The notes under the pieces are model-generated. The model was not told the DNA's origin and ran no database searches. It was given only the letters and a program-made list of their open reading frames with translations. A stretch of 64,000 nt of DNA. Origin: Vitis vinifera (lineage: Eukaryota > Streptophyta > Magnoliopsida > Vitales > Vitaceae). This document shows positions 48,901 to 59,224 of the stretch, one piece after another. Location: assembly GCF_030704535.1 (NCBI RefSeq), contig NC_081810.1, positions 5,675,501 to 5,739,500 of the forward strand, written 5' to 3'. The position numbers and the translations under genes were made by a program. The first letter of the stretch is position 1; every line of letters starts with the position of its first letter.

Positions 48901-50589
48901 ACAAAATGTAATGCAAGCAGAACTTCAAGCACTTGAAGAGAATCATACTTGGGATATTGTTCTTTGTCCTCCTACAGTCAAACCTATTGGGAGTAAATGG
49001 GTTTTCTCTGTAAAACTTTTTTCTGATGGCTTTTTAGATCGGTACAAAGCTCGCCTCGTAGCTCTAGGTAACAAACAGGAATATGGGGTTGATTATGGGG
49101 AGACATTTGCTTCTATTGCCCAAAATGACCATGGTTCGAACCATCTTAACTATTGCCGCTTCACAGTCATGGCAACTACATCAAATGGATGTAAAAAAAT
49201 GTTTTTCTTCATGGTGATCTCCAGGAAGAGATTTACATGAAGCTTCCCTTTGGTTATGACTACTTCTTCTCCTTATGATGTTTGTAAGCTAAAACGTTCT
49301 TTGTATGGGCTCAAGTAAGCGCTCCAGGCTTGGTTTGAGAAGTTTCGCAGTACAATTCTTTCCTTCAGTTTTACCCAAATTCAGTATGATTCTTCTCTCT
49401 TCTTCCATACGTCTGTGTTGGGTATAATCCTTTTCTTGGTTTATGTGGATAATATTATCATTACTGGCACTGACTGTGGCTTGATTACTAAGCTTCAACA
49501 GATGTTACATACAACTTTCCATATGAAAGATCTTAGACAGCTCACATACTTCTTAGGATTGGAAGTTCATCATCAGGCTAGTGGTATTTTCGTGAACCAG
49601 CATAAGTATATTCAATATCTTATCACTTTGGCTGGTTTGGAGGACACTTCTTCTGTTGATACTCCTATGGAGGTAAATGCTAAATACAGGAAAGATGAAG
49701 GGGACCTTCTGGATGATCCTACTCTTTATCGGCGCCTGGTTGGAAGTCTTATCTACTTGACCACTACTCGACCTGATATCTCCTATGTTGTTCATCAGGT
49801 CAATCAGTTTATGATTTCTCATTGACATCTCCATCTTGCTGCAGTTCAACGCATCAACCGTTATCTTTGAGGTTCACCTACTCGTGGGTTATTCTTTCTT
49901 ATCGGCTCATCTCTTCAACTTGTTGCCTATAGTGATGTTGATTGGGTTGGGTGTCCAAATACACGTCGATCTACTACGAGTTGGTGTATGTTTTTAGGTG
50001 ATGCCTTAATTTCTTGGATATGTAAGAAACAAGATCGTGTTTCTAAATCCTTTACTGAGGCCAAGTATTGTGCCATGTCTACTGCTTGTTCTGAAATTGT
50101 ATGGCTACGCGGTTTTCTTGAGGAGCTTGGGTTTCCTCAGACTACTTCTACACCTCTTCATGCTGATAACACTAGTGCTATTCAGATTGCCACCAATCCC
50201 CTTTTTCATGAACATACCAAGCACATTGAGGTTGATTGTCATTCTATTCGAGACACCTTGGAAAGTCGGTTGATATATCTTCCTCACATCTCTTCTGATC
50301 TCCAAGTGGTTGATATCTTCACCAAAGCTTTGACTCGACAGCGGCATCAATTTCTTGTTGGCAAATTGTTGCTGGTTGACTTACCAGCATCAATTTGAGG
50401 GAGGATGTTAATGTTACCATATACAATTTAGGAATCATATTGGTTGTACATATAGGAATGTTAATGTTACCCTGTACAATTTAGGAATCATATTGGTTGT
50501 ACATATAAGAAAAGATTAACAGATTGGCTTACCATGTATTTGTTGATGTTACCGTATACAATTTAGGAATTAGTTAGACTCCGTGTATA

Positions 50590-50708
50590 GGATATATATA
50601 TCTTTATATAGATGGATGCAGTAAAAATATAAAATTTAAAAAAAAAAAAAAAAAACGAATCATAGTTCTTAGTTTCTGTGGAGTTTTTTTTTTTAGTATT
50701 TTGATATA

Positions 50709-50802
<94 letters not shown>

Positions 50803-50920
50803 TTATATAGATGGATGCAGTAAAAATATAAAATTAAAAAATTAAAATAAATAAATAAATAAATAAAAACGAATCATAGTTCTTGGTTTCTGTGGAGTTT
50901 TTTTTTTTAGTATTTTGATA
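50590..50920 (+). repeat. Duplicated 3' part of the right copia LTR around a long (AT)n
   Basis: The LTR end (TATAGATGGATGCAGTAAAA through GTTTCTGTGGAG to TTTAGTATTTTGATA) occurs twice, at about 50,596-50,706 and 50,807-50,920. Between them lies an (AT)n run of about 90 bases (50,709-50,800). This makes the right LTR 515 bases against 284 for the left. Confidence 0.85.
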
Positions 50921-51573
50921 ATCTAACCCATGGGCCCTCATCACGGTATTATTGAGTCGAAGATGAACATGAGGACAAACAACGTCCATGTACCTCTCAA
51001 TGTCAGACATCCTGAACTTGGCCAGTAAATTGGTCACTGGTATACTATCAAGATCATCTCAAACAACTAAAATGTCAAATACTCTCAACTACCCGATACG
51101 CTGCTTGATACGATCCATGTGTGTGTGAGTATCCTCAAGGATCGTGGTGTGTACTGTTGTAGGTGGGACGACCTCAAATTGACTGTGTAATAGATAAGGT
51201 GGGGCTTGTGGCACTATCTGACTAAGTGGTGGTGACAGCAGTGAATCATGAGGCACCTCATCCTAAGCTATAGGTTGTCTACTCTGCTGACTACCCATCT
51301 CCTGTCTAAGATTGGTCAAGGCCTCCTAAATGGAAGCCATGAACGTTGTGAGTTGGTCAACTATGACAAACTATTGATCCATGTTTGATCTCATGGAAAT
51401 ACGAACTAATCCACCTTCTACTTTGACCCAAGATGGTGAATTTAGATTGAGAACGAAGAGTTAATCCTACAAAGCATGAAGAACAAGATAAGGTATGACA
51501 TGGGGAAAACATGGAAGAAATGTTAAATTGAACTAAAAGAAACAAGCCATCAAAGTGTAGAAGGATTATCTGA

Positions 51574-51697
51574 TTGTAACTTAAACTTGTACTGCTCTCT
51601 GAGCATTCTTAATTGGAGACTGAAAATGGAGTACTAGGTCCAAACTGTAACTTAAACTTGTACTGCTCTCTGAGCATTCTTAATTGAAGGCTTTCAG
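51574..51697. repeat. Short tandem duplication in the gypsy remnant
   Basis: The phrase TGTAACTTAAACTTGTACTG through GAGCATTCTTAATTG occurs at about 51,576 and again about 71 bases later. Confidence 0.8.
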
Positions 51698-53606
51698 ATT
51701 GCACCCACGTGTAAGGAAGGAAATCCTGATCAAATGATCTAAGGCTCACCTTACAAGGTCAAGGTGGCTTTAGAAGGGGGAAATGTGGACTTTAAAAAAT
51801 CCCTACCAAAAGTGATTATACTCTTCGATGATATGCAACCCTCTACACATCTCCGAAGAAATGGGGCGCTTCCATGCAAGGTGGTCATCACCTCCACACA
51901 TGCACTATCTTGACATCCCAGGGGGTTTCCTATGGTGAAAACTCTCACAACTCTTAACGCTCAATAGTCAACTAAAGTGTACGATGAGCGGTATGGGTGC
52001 ATTCGACAGTCCTATGAAGCTAAAACAGAAAATGAAACACATTGGTCACACAAATATCCATGAAACATAGCTCTGGGTTATACAAGTCTTCAAATATCGA
52101 ACTCCAATCAACATCAATATGTCAACATCTTCCAAAATGTTCCCAAACATCTATATAGTCTGTTGCTAGACTTTACTCCTAACCACTGGCTTGCCTAGAG
52201 AAACAAGTACACACAAGGCCTCACACTTGCAAATATAAGAACCGAAAAGAAATGAATGACCAAAACTAAAGGGTTGGAGATAAAGGGATAGATGTGTGAC
52301 CCACATAGACAAACAACATGCAATCACACAAAAGAAGAGCAGTCATGCAACAAGCAGTCAAGTAGAGCGCAAATATATCATCCATGTCCACACATAAGCT
52401 AAACGAGAATATGACAATCAAAATGAATAGTAACAAGGATAGATAGCATGCTCATAGATGATTAAGATAATATACAAGCAAGAGAATCAACACTAAGACA
52501 AACAAGATATACAACAAAATGAACATACATGTTAAAGTGAGCAAGATAATCATGGCAAGAGCATAATCAATATGCTAAGACAAACAAGAGAATCAATCAA
52601 TATCATCAGTCTGTCAATGTCCCAAATGGATATAGCAGTCAAGCATATAAAATCACCACATCAAACTCTCAATGTGCTATGATCACTCAAGCATAGAAAA
52701 GCACAAAGAGAAGGTATCCATCAACCAACTAATCAAACGCCACATTTGTCTCAACTCTATGATCCCCAGCGGAGTCACTATTTTGTGGACCCGCATTTTT
52801 CATGTGCGTCCCCACTCAATGGCGATACTCGCTTTTTAATTTGTGAAAAAAAATGATTTTTAGAAAAGACTTGGAGTCGCCACTTATTTTTGTTTTATTT
52901 TTTAAAAGGAAAACAAAATAAGAAAGAAAAACTTGTGTGACTCCTTATTTGGAAAAAACATGTTTGCAAAAAAAATTGAGTCTGGGTTTAGGGGTTAGGC
53001 TACTTATTAGAAAGGTACAATGGTGAGTCGTGACACCCCTCTAAGCCAATAATGAGGTCTTTACTAATCAAGATGAGACAAATATGACAATTGATCAGTT
53101 AATCATTGGATACTAAGAAATGAGAATCATGAAAATAAAGAATGAATAAGTAAGAGAAATTTGAAAGTGTACCTTAGTTGCAAGCTGAGTGCTGAAAGTT
53201 TCTTCTCCAACAAGGTATTTTAGGTTGCAACTCACTGCTCTTTCTTCTCCTCTTGATCATTGGAAACCTGGAATATTTCTTTGCATCCCCCCCTCTTTCA
53301 CCACCTCATTTCTCCTATATCATCCAACTCACACCTCTATTTCTTGTTTCCCCTCTAAGCCTCCACCAGCTCTACTGCTCCCCATTTAGAGATGTCTCCA
53401 TCCTAACTACCACCATGCTAAGATAGCAATGTCTTTTGCTACGCGTCTCATGCAGCCCACTCACTTGTAGAGGTCGTCCCCCACTAACCAACATGTTGTC
53501 ATTTGCTAACATCTTCTCTAAATGCAGCATGTGCTCCCCAAAACTCCACCATTTGGCAAAAGAAAATGGAAGCAAAAAAAAAGGTTCTTCCAAATAAAGG
53601 TCTACA

Positions 53607-54646
53607 ATATAATAATAGAATACTTTATATAAAAAGTATAAATTAAATTTTATATTTTTAAGAATTACTTTAAAAAAAAATTGAAAATTGAAAAAAAAAA
53701 TAATATCTTAATTTTTTAAAATTATTATTTTTTTCAATATAAATATTTAAAATTCTTATATTTTATATGAAAATTATTAATATATTTCTATTTAAAAAAT
53801 AATAAAATAGAAAGTGTATATAGGATACTCAATTTTATGCCTATTAAGAAATATTAAAGGTTGCTTAAATCTATATTAAATTAAATTACAGTTGACTTAA
53901 TTTTACAACCAATAAATCATCACAATTTATACTCAAATATAAAAAATGGATCACCAAAATGCATTAAAAATATACCAAATTTATCCTACAAATCTAATAA
54001 CATTTGTTAATTAAATTAACAGTTATTTGATAAAAGGGTTATTGAAAATTCAAATTTGAAAATTTAGGTCATATTTGATAACTATTTTTTAAAATATTTC
54101 TAAAAAAGAGTTTTTAAAAATAATTTTGTTTGTTTGAAAACTTAAAATGTTTTGAACTTGTTTTTAGTATTTTTAAATATATTTTAAAAATAATTTTTAT
54201 GTCAATAACTTTATTTTTAATTGTTATGTATGTTTATATAATTATTTTTTAAAATAACTCTTAGAAAACTAGTGAAAAAAATTATAAAATATTTTCTAAA
54301 AACATTTTATTTTTTATTTTTGAGAAAAAAATAGTTTTTAATTGTCAAATATGTTTTCTAGTTTTTTTAATCTAAAATACAAAAAACTGTTTTAAAAAAT
54401 AATTATCAAACAAATTTTTTTTTTTTTACGTTAGTTTGACAAAAATGTGATTATTATTTTTTCATAAAAATCATTTTTTCTTTTAAATCATATTATAAAT
54501 ACTTAAAATAGTTAAAATATAAAAACATGAGTGAGAATAAATCGACGGATATGAAAAGTCATCATATTTAACCATTTATTTCTTAAATTAATAGACAAAA
54601 ACTATAGGATAATACTATGCGGACTTGAACTGAGGAGCTGTGGAAA
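53607..54646. other. AT-rich spacer and promoter of the ABO8-like gene
   Basis: Contains a MITE-like element (54,074-54,410) and A/T-rich sequence. The promoter of the PPR gene must lie in the last part. No TATA box stands out. Confidence 0.5.
54074..54410. repeat. MITE-like element with ~21-bp inverted repeats
   Basis: The left end TTTGATAACTATTTTTTAAA and the right end, read in reverse, TTTGATAATTATTTTTTAAA differ by one base in 20. They enclose about 300 bp of A/T-rich sequence with further internal symmetry. No target duplication was resolved because the flanks are low complexity. Confidence 0.6.
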
Positions 54647-56338
54647 ATGGCGCAAACTCAACAAGCTCTCATTCTCCTTCCAAAAATGGTGAAAAGTCCC
54701 CCACTCAAAGCTCTCTCACTCTTCACTTCCTCAGCTCTCCAAGGCTTCCAGCACACTCACCAATCCATATCCTTTATTCTACACCTCCTCATCTCCTCCA
54801 ACTTGTTTTCTCATTCCCAGTCTCTTCTTCTCAAACTCATCTCTGGTCAAATCTCTTCTTCATCTTTCACCCCCTCGTCGCTTTTCCATGAGTTAACCCA
54901 ACCCCACTTGGATTCTTTTCCAACCCATGTTCTTATCCACGAAGCAATCATCAATGCCCATGTTCGATCCCAATTACCTGAACAAGCTCTCTTCTATTTC
55001 AATCAGATGATTGGTAGAGGTCTTGTACCCGGATCAAATACATTTAATAATCTTCTGATTCTGCTTATAAAGTCTAATTTTTTTGAAAAAGCTTGGCGGG
55101 TCTTTAATGAGACCAAGGGCAATGTTAAGTTGGATGTCTATAGTTTTGGAATAATGATTAAGGGTTGTTGTGAGGTTGGATATTTGGATAAGGGTTTTGA
55201 GGTTTTGGGTCAGATGGAGGAGATGGGTTTGTCCCCAAATGTTGTTGTTTACACTACTTTGATTGATGGGTGTTGTAAGAATGGTGATATTGAGCGGGGG
55301 AAGCAGTTGTTCTATAAAATGGGGGAGCTGGATGTAGTTGCTAATCAGTACACATACACTGTATTGATCAATGGGTTTTTCAAAATGGGCCTTAAGAAAG
55401 ATGGGATTGAGCTGTATGAGAAGATGAAGCTTACTGGGATTGTTCCTAATGTATATACTTACAATTCCATGATTTGTAGATGCTGCAATGATGGCAAATT
55501 GAACAATGCTTTTGAACTGTTTGATGAAATGCGTGAAAGAGGGGTAGCATGTAACGTTGTGACGTATAACACCTTAATTGGTGGTCTTTGTCAAGAAAGG
55601 AGGGTTCTGGAGGCTGAAAGATTGATGTGTAGGATGAAGAGGGATGGCCTGAGTCCTAATTTAATTTCGTATAACACATTGATTGATGGGTATTGCAGTA
55701 TTGGGAATTTGGACAAGGCTTCAAGCTTATTCAATCAAATGAAGTCAAGTGGTCAGTCTCCATCTTTAGCTACTTATAATATTCTAATTGCGGGTTTTTC
55801 TGAAGCCAAAAACTCAGCCGGAGTAACTGATATGGTTAGAGAAATGGAAGCAAGAGGCCTTTCCCCTTCTAAAGTCACATATACAATTCTAATGGACGCC
55901 CTTGTTCGATCAGATAACATAGAGAAAGCATTTCAGATATATTCCTCTATGGAGAAGGCTGGTTTGGTGGCAGATATTTACATCTATGGTGTGTTAATAC
56001 ATGGATTGTGTGTGGTAGGTGATATGAAGGAAGCATCAAAGCTGTTCAAGTCATTGGACGAGATGCATTTGAAGCCAAATGATGTGATATATAATACGAT
56101 GATTTATGGGTATTGCAAAGAGGGTAGCTCCTATAGAGCCCTGAGATTGCTTAAAGAAATGGGTGAGAATGGGATGGTTCCAAATGTTGCTAGCTATAAT
56201 TCAACCATACAAATTCTTTGCAAGGATGAGAAATGGACAGAAGCAGAAGTTCTACTTAAAGATATGATAGAGTTGGGTTTAAAGCCATCCATTTCTATCT
56301 GGAATATGATTTCTAAAGCCAGGTTTGATAATGTATGA
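54647..56338 (+). CDS. P-class PPR protein, ABO8 (At4g11690)-like
   Basis: An intronless gene of 563 residues. It is made almost wholly of 35-residue pentatricopeptide repeats from about residue 105 to the end, about 13 in number. Examples are SPNVVVYTTLIDGCCKNGDI, NQYTYTVLINGFFKMGLKKD, VVTYNTLIGGLCQERRVLEA and NDVIYNTMIYGYCKEGSSYR. Asn/Asp and Thr/Asn at the usual code positions mark P-class repeats. The N-terminus is Ser/Leu/His-rich with few acidic residues, as expected for organelle import. Length and sequence resemble Arabidopsis ABO8 (about 566 residues), a mitochondrial factor for splicing of nad4 intron 3. Orthology is inferred from remembered sequence. It looks intact. Confidence 0.92.
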   Translation: MAQTQQALILLPKMVKSPPLKALSLFTSSALQGFQHTHQSISFILHLLISSNLFSHSQSLLLKLISGQISSSSFTPSSLFHELTQPHLDSFPTHVLIHEAIINAHVRSQLPEQALFYFNQMIGRGLVPGSNTFNNLLILLIKSNFFEKAWRVFNETKGNVKLDVYSFGIMIKGCCEVGYLDKGFEVLGQMEEMGLSPNVVVYTTLIDGCCKNGDIERGKQLFYKMGELDVVANQYTYTVLINGFFKMGLKKDGIELYEKMKLTGIVPNVYTYNSMICRCCNDGKLNNAFELFDEMRERGVACNVVTYNTLIGGLCQERRVLEAERLMCRMKRDGLSPNLISYNTLIDGYCSIGNLDKASSLFNQMKSSGQSPSLATYNILIAGFSEAKNSAGVTDMVREMEARGLSPSKVTYTILMDALVRSDNIEKAFQIYSSMEKAGLVADIYIYGVLIHGLCVVGDMKEASKLFKSLDEMHLKPNDVIYNTMIYGYCKEGSSYRALRLLKEMGENGMVPNVASYNSTIQILCKDEKWTEAEVLLKDMIELGLKPSISIWNMISKARFDNV

Positions 56339-57909
56339 AGGGAGATTTTGAATTGCTTTCATGTAGACTTGAATGTATATATTAGGGAAAAAAATAAATG
56401 GAGAAACAGATGAGAAGAGGCTACAATCAAATTGCCTAAATCTTCTGATGTCCCTGCTTCTCTCTCAAGGGGTTGATCATTGCCTCATTTTTAGGTCAGC
56501 CTCATAACCTCCTTACATTATGATAAGACTTATTTAATCTCTATTTAGTTTTGACAAAATAGTTTGTGAAAATATATACAAACCTAGACTAGCTGCTTCA
56601 TCGTGGGGCGGGATTGAACAGAAATTTCATCAAATTTCACCATTTCATGTCCATCTCAAAATTTTCTGCTTCTTAACTATAGTGGTTTTATTATCACCAA
56701 CAGAGTTACAGTAGCAAATTGAGCCATTGCACTCTGTTGAAGCTCTGGAAACTCACTTCTTGCATTGGCATTTCTTCACTAACACCAATTAAATTTGGTG
56801 TGACTTAGGCAGTTTACACAGTGCTTTTTTTAGTTCTGCTTCTCTCATAAGTTTTTTTTCTTTGCATCAGGATATTTGATTTAATGAGTCTACATTTTCT
56901 TTGTTTCTATTGCAAGTCATACTCTAACCGCCTCTCTGCATTTAGACATGTATTGCAATGTATCTTCAATCGAGTCTTGACCATCTGAAATCTAGTTGGA
57001 ATGTTTCACATATAGGAGGAAGTCAATTCCACCTCTTCGCAATGAGTTCTATGACTTGCTTGAAACCAGCTCATTTCCCCCTTGCAGGTGTTACTGAGCA
57101 GCTTAATTATGACTCCAGAATTTGGCTCATTGAGAATGCAAAGATGATGTTTTAGCCCATGTTCAGAGGATGGACAGCCCAATATGACATAGAAAACCTA
57201 AGAGCAGACTTGGAAAAAGGAGTGGTTCTATAACTTCAAATCTTATTCAAAATCTACCTGTTGGCATGGAAGAAGCAGATTGTTTTCATGTCCTCCCAAC
57301 CATTGTCTCAAATCTCTTGAGACTGATGTCCAAGCCGAGGCACAGTAGAAGAGGGCAAGTGGCTTTGAAAGCATCATCAAATTTGCTCAATCCTTGCAAG
57401 TTCCTCAGGAGGAAAGGAGATTCATAGCTTGGGGTTTCATCCATCCCTTCTTATGTCCATTTGTGTTATATAGCTTAGCTGCGAATGCATATAAATTTGA
57501 TCACATGCTAAAGAGGTGGGATTATTCAGAATAGAGAAGAAAGTTACCAAGATACCATGATATGTATTCTAATCTAGGTTTTCCAATGGTTGAATTTGGA
57601 TCAAGCCCCACATAACTGAATAGTGTAAACTTTGATTCAGAAAACATTTCTTTGCAAGAGGCAAGAGCTGCAGCAACAATTTGTTTATGAGTCCTCAAGA
57701 ACTCTCATTTGTAAGAACAAATTGAAAACTTGCACTATGTTTGGTTTTTGAAAAATAAAGAAAAATACAAAGGAAATAAAACATGAAGGAAAAGTAAAAG
57801 GAAAGGAAAAATAAATTTAAAATTAATAAATTATTTTTCTATTTTATTTATTTTAATTCATCTATATAAGGATTAAATATTTTAAAAATATATAAATTTT
57901 TAACTAATT

Positions 57910-57949
<40 letters not shown>

Positions 57950-58642
57950 CATTTATCTTATCATTTTTTACTATTTTTTGAAAACCATTATTTTGTTTTT
58001 ATTTTTCTAAACAACATTTCGAGATTATTTTTTAATAATTTATTTCTTTTTAATAAAGAATTTTAATGATTTTAAAAATATGTAAATATATTATTTAATA
58101 TTTATATGTAAATTTAATTATAATTCTTTTTAAAAATATTTAAATATATATCAAATAAAAGATTATTTAAATCAAATTATACATCCATATTTTTCAATGA
58201 AGTAAAGACACCATGTGAGGAAAATGTGAGAGTGAGGATTTTTGAAAAATGGTTCCTTTTTCTTGTCTTAAAAAAGTTTGTGGGTACGAGGAAAAAAATG
58301 AAAATACAAAGAAAGATAAATAAATAATTGTTTTAAATTGAAAATAGAAATTTTACTATTTAATTATATATAAAAAAATTGTTGTTTTCATATCACTAAC
58401 TAATCCGGAAAATCTTTTTAAATCCTTCTGACTTATGAAGTGGGGGAAGGAAGCAAAAGACAAATTAAATAATTATTTTTAGTTAATATTTAAATTTGAT
58501 ATAATATCATAAAACAACAATGTTCAGGTGATTTCTATAAATTTCAATTTTTTTATTTATTTTAAGATCAAAATCCAAATTATCCAAATATCGTATTTTT
58601 AATTTGGATTTTGGGTACAAATTCTGAGTCTCACTCACCATA
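56339..58642. other. 3' region of the ABO8-like gene and spacer
   Basis: 56,339 to about 57,680 is moderately complex sequence without a supported gene; part may be 3' UTR. From about 57,735 there is a MITE-like relative of the TIM9-intron repeat. An (AT)n run lies at 57,917-57,948, followed by A/T-rich spacer up to the MBD gene. Confidence 0.45.
57735..58005. repeat. Second copy of the MITE-like family seen in the TIM9 intron
   Basis: It opens CTATGTTTGGTTTTTGAAAA and continues with AAGGAAAAGTAAAAGGAAAG, as in the copy at 17,745. An (AT)n microsatellite has expanded inside it. Confidence 0.5.
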
Positions 58643-59224
58643 ATGGCAATCTCTGCATTGGGTGGAAATAGTCATCCCACGTCGAACGGGTCGGATCCAT
58701 CGGAACCCGGTCAAGTGCACGGAACCCTAACCAGCTCACTGACGGACCGCCTGTGTCGCTTAATCGAGACAAACGCGGAAGCTCAAACTGTCAAAGGAAA
58801 GCGAGAAGACAACCTTAAAACAGCGTCATATGCGCCTCAAGCATCGGAAGACAATCACAAAAATCTAGTCGATCCGCCGGAGGATCCCCTGTTGAAATCC
58901 AGCTGCTTTATCGAGACCAACGTGGTCAGAAATGGAGAAACACTGATCGGAGCTGAAACTGTCGATCTCCAAACGGCGTCGCACGCGTCTCAATCATGCG
59001 GCGTCGGTGCGCCTGACGGCGATTCAAATTGGGCAGGGGAGGTGAGGCCGTCATTGGACAATTCTGCGTCTCAATCGGAGTCTCAGCCGCGGCGAGGGAG
59101 GAAGAGAGCTTCGGAGGCGACAGCGAGTATGGCTTCAGTGGAAAGGGAGGACTGGTTGCCGCCGGGTTGGATTGTGGAGGGCAGGGTTCGAAGCTCTGGT
59201 GCTTCTGCTGGATCGAGAGATAAG
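58643..59224 (+). CDS. Methyl-CpG-binding-domain protein, MBD5/6-like, first exon only
   Basis: Exon 1 encodes 194 residues and stops at a donor (GATAAG|GTTGAT at 59,224/59,225). Its last residues, DWLPPGWIVEGRVRSSGASA then GSRDK (170-194), are the N-terminal half of a plant MBD as in AtMBD5/6. There the next exon begins with the YYY..P..GRKFRSK block. The long N-terminus is acidic and Ser-rich, with an internal repeat (IETN...TAS-x-A at 41-68 and 90-118). A basic nuclear-signal-like patch (PRRGRKRAS, 149-157) precedes the domain. MBD5/6 proteins bind methylated cytosine in chromatin and mediate silencing. I did not find the second exon before the window ends, so the gene is partial here, or its intron is longer than 4.7 kb. 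Confidence 0.82.

Larger units (their letters stand above)
45849..50920 (+). mobile_element. Ty1/copia LTR retrotransposon nested in the gypsy remnant (fossil)
   Basis: The left LTR is 45,849-46,132 and the right LTR 50,406-50,920. Both start TGTTAATGTTACC. Perfect 5-bp target repeats ATCTA flank the whole (45,844-45,848 and 50,921-50,925). A primer-binding site TGATATCAGAGC follows the left LTR, and a purine tract (TTTGAGGGAGGA) precedes the right one. In copia order there are gag with a CCHC knuckle (about 46,270-47,140), protease region, GAG-pre-integrase (WHRRLGHPNSDVL), integrase (to about 48,450), reverse transcriptase (about 48,900-49,830, LVYVDNIIITG) and RNase H (to about 50,398). 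All domains are recognisable, but the coding region is broken in roughly half a dozen or more places. The intact target repeats and similar LTRs suggest a fairly young insertion. Confidence 0.93.
44936..53606 (-). mobile_element. Ty3/gypsy LTR element remnant, minus strand, interrupted (fossil)
   Basis: An LTR at 52,784-53,606 runs from TGTGGACCCG to AAGGTCTACA, matching inverted ends. Next to it on the internal side is GACTCCGCTGGGGA, a primer-binding-like motif common in plant gypsy elements. Gag lies on the minus strand on both sides of a copia insertion: about 50,930-51,400 (N-terminal part) and about 45,450-45,830 (for example VSSFISHWRGKITEIVDRSL). A little more internal sequence reaches about 44,936. 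Pol and the second LTR are missing, so the element is broken by a large truncation plus several smaller lesions. It must be older than the copia element inside it. Confidence 0.82.

Noticed and set aside
57914-57950. Regular (AT)n tracts considered as origin or regulatory structures
   Set aside because: Plain dinucleotide microsatellites; similar tracts occur at 15,893, 41,291, 41,520 and 50,709.
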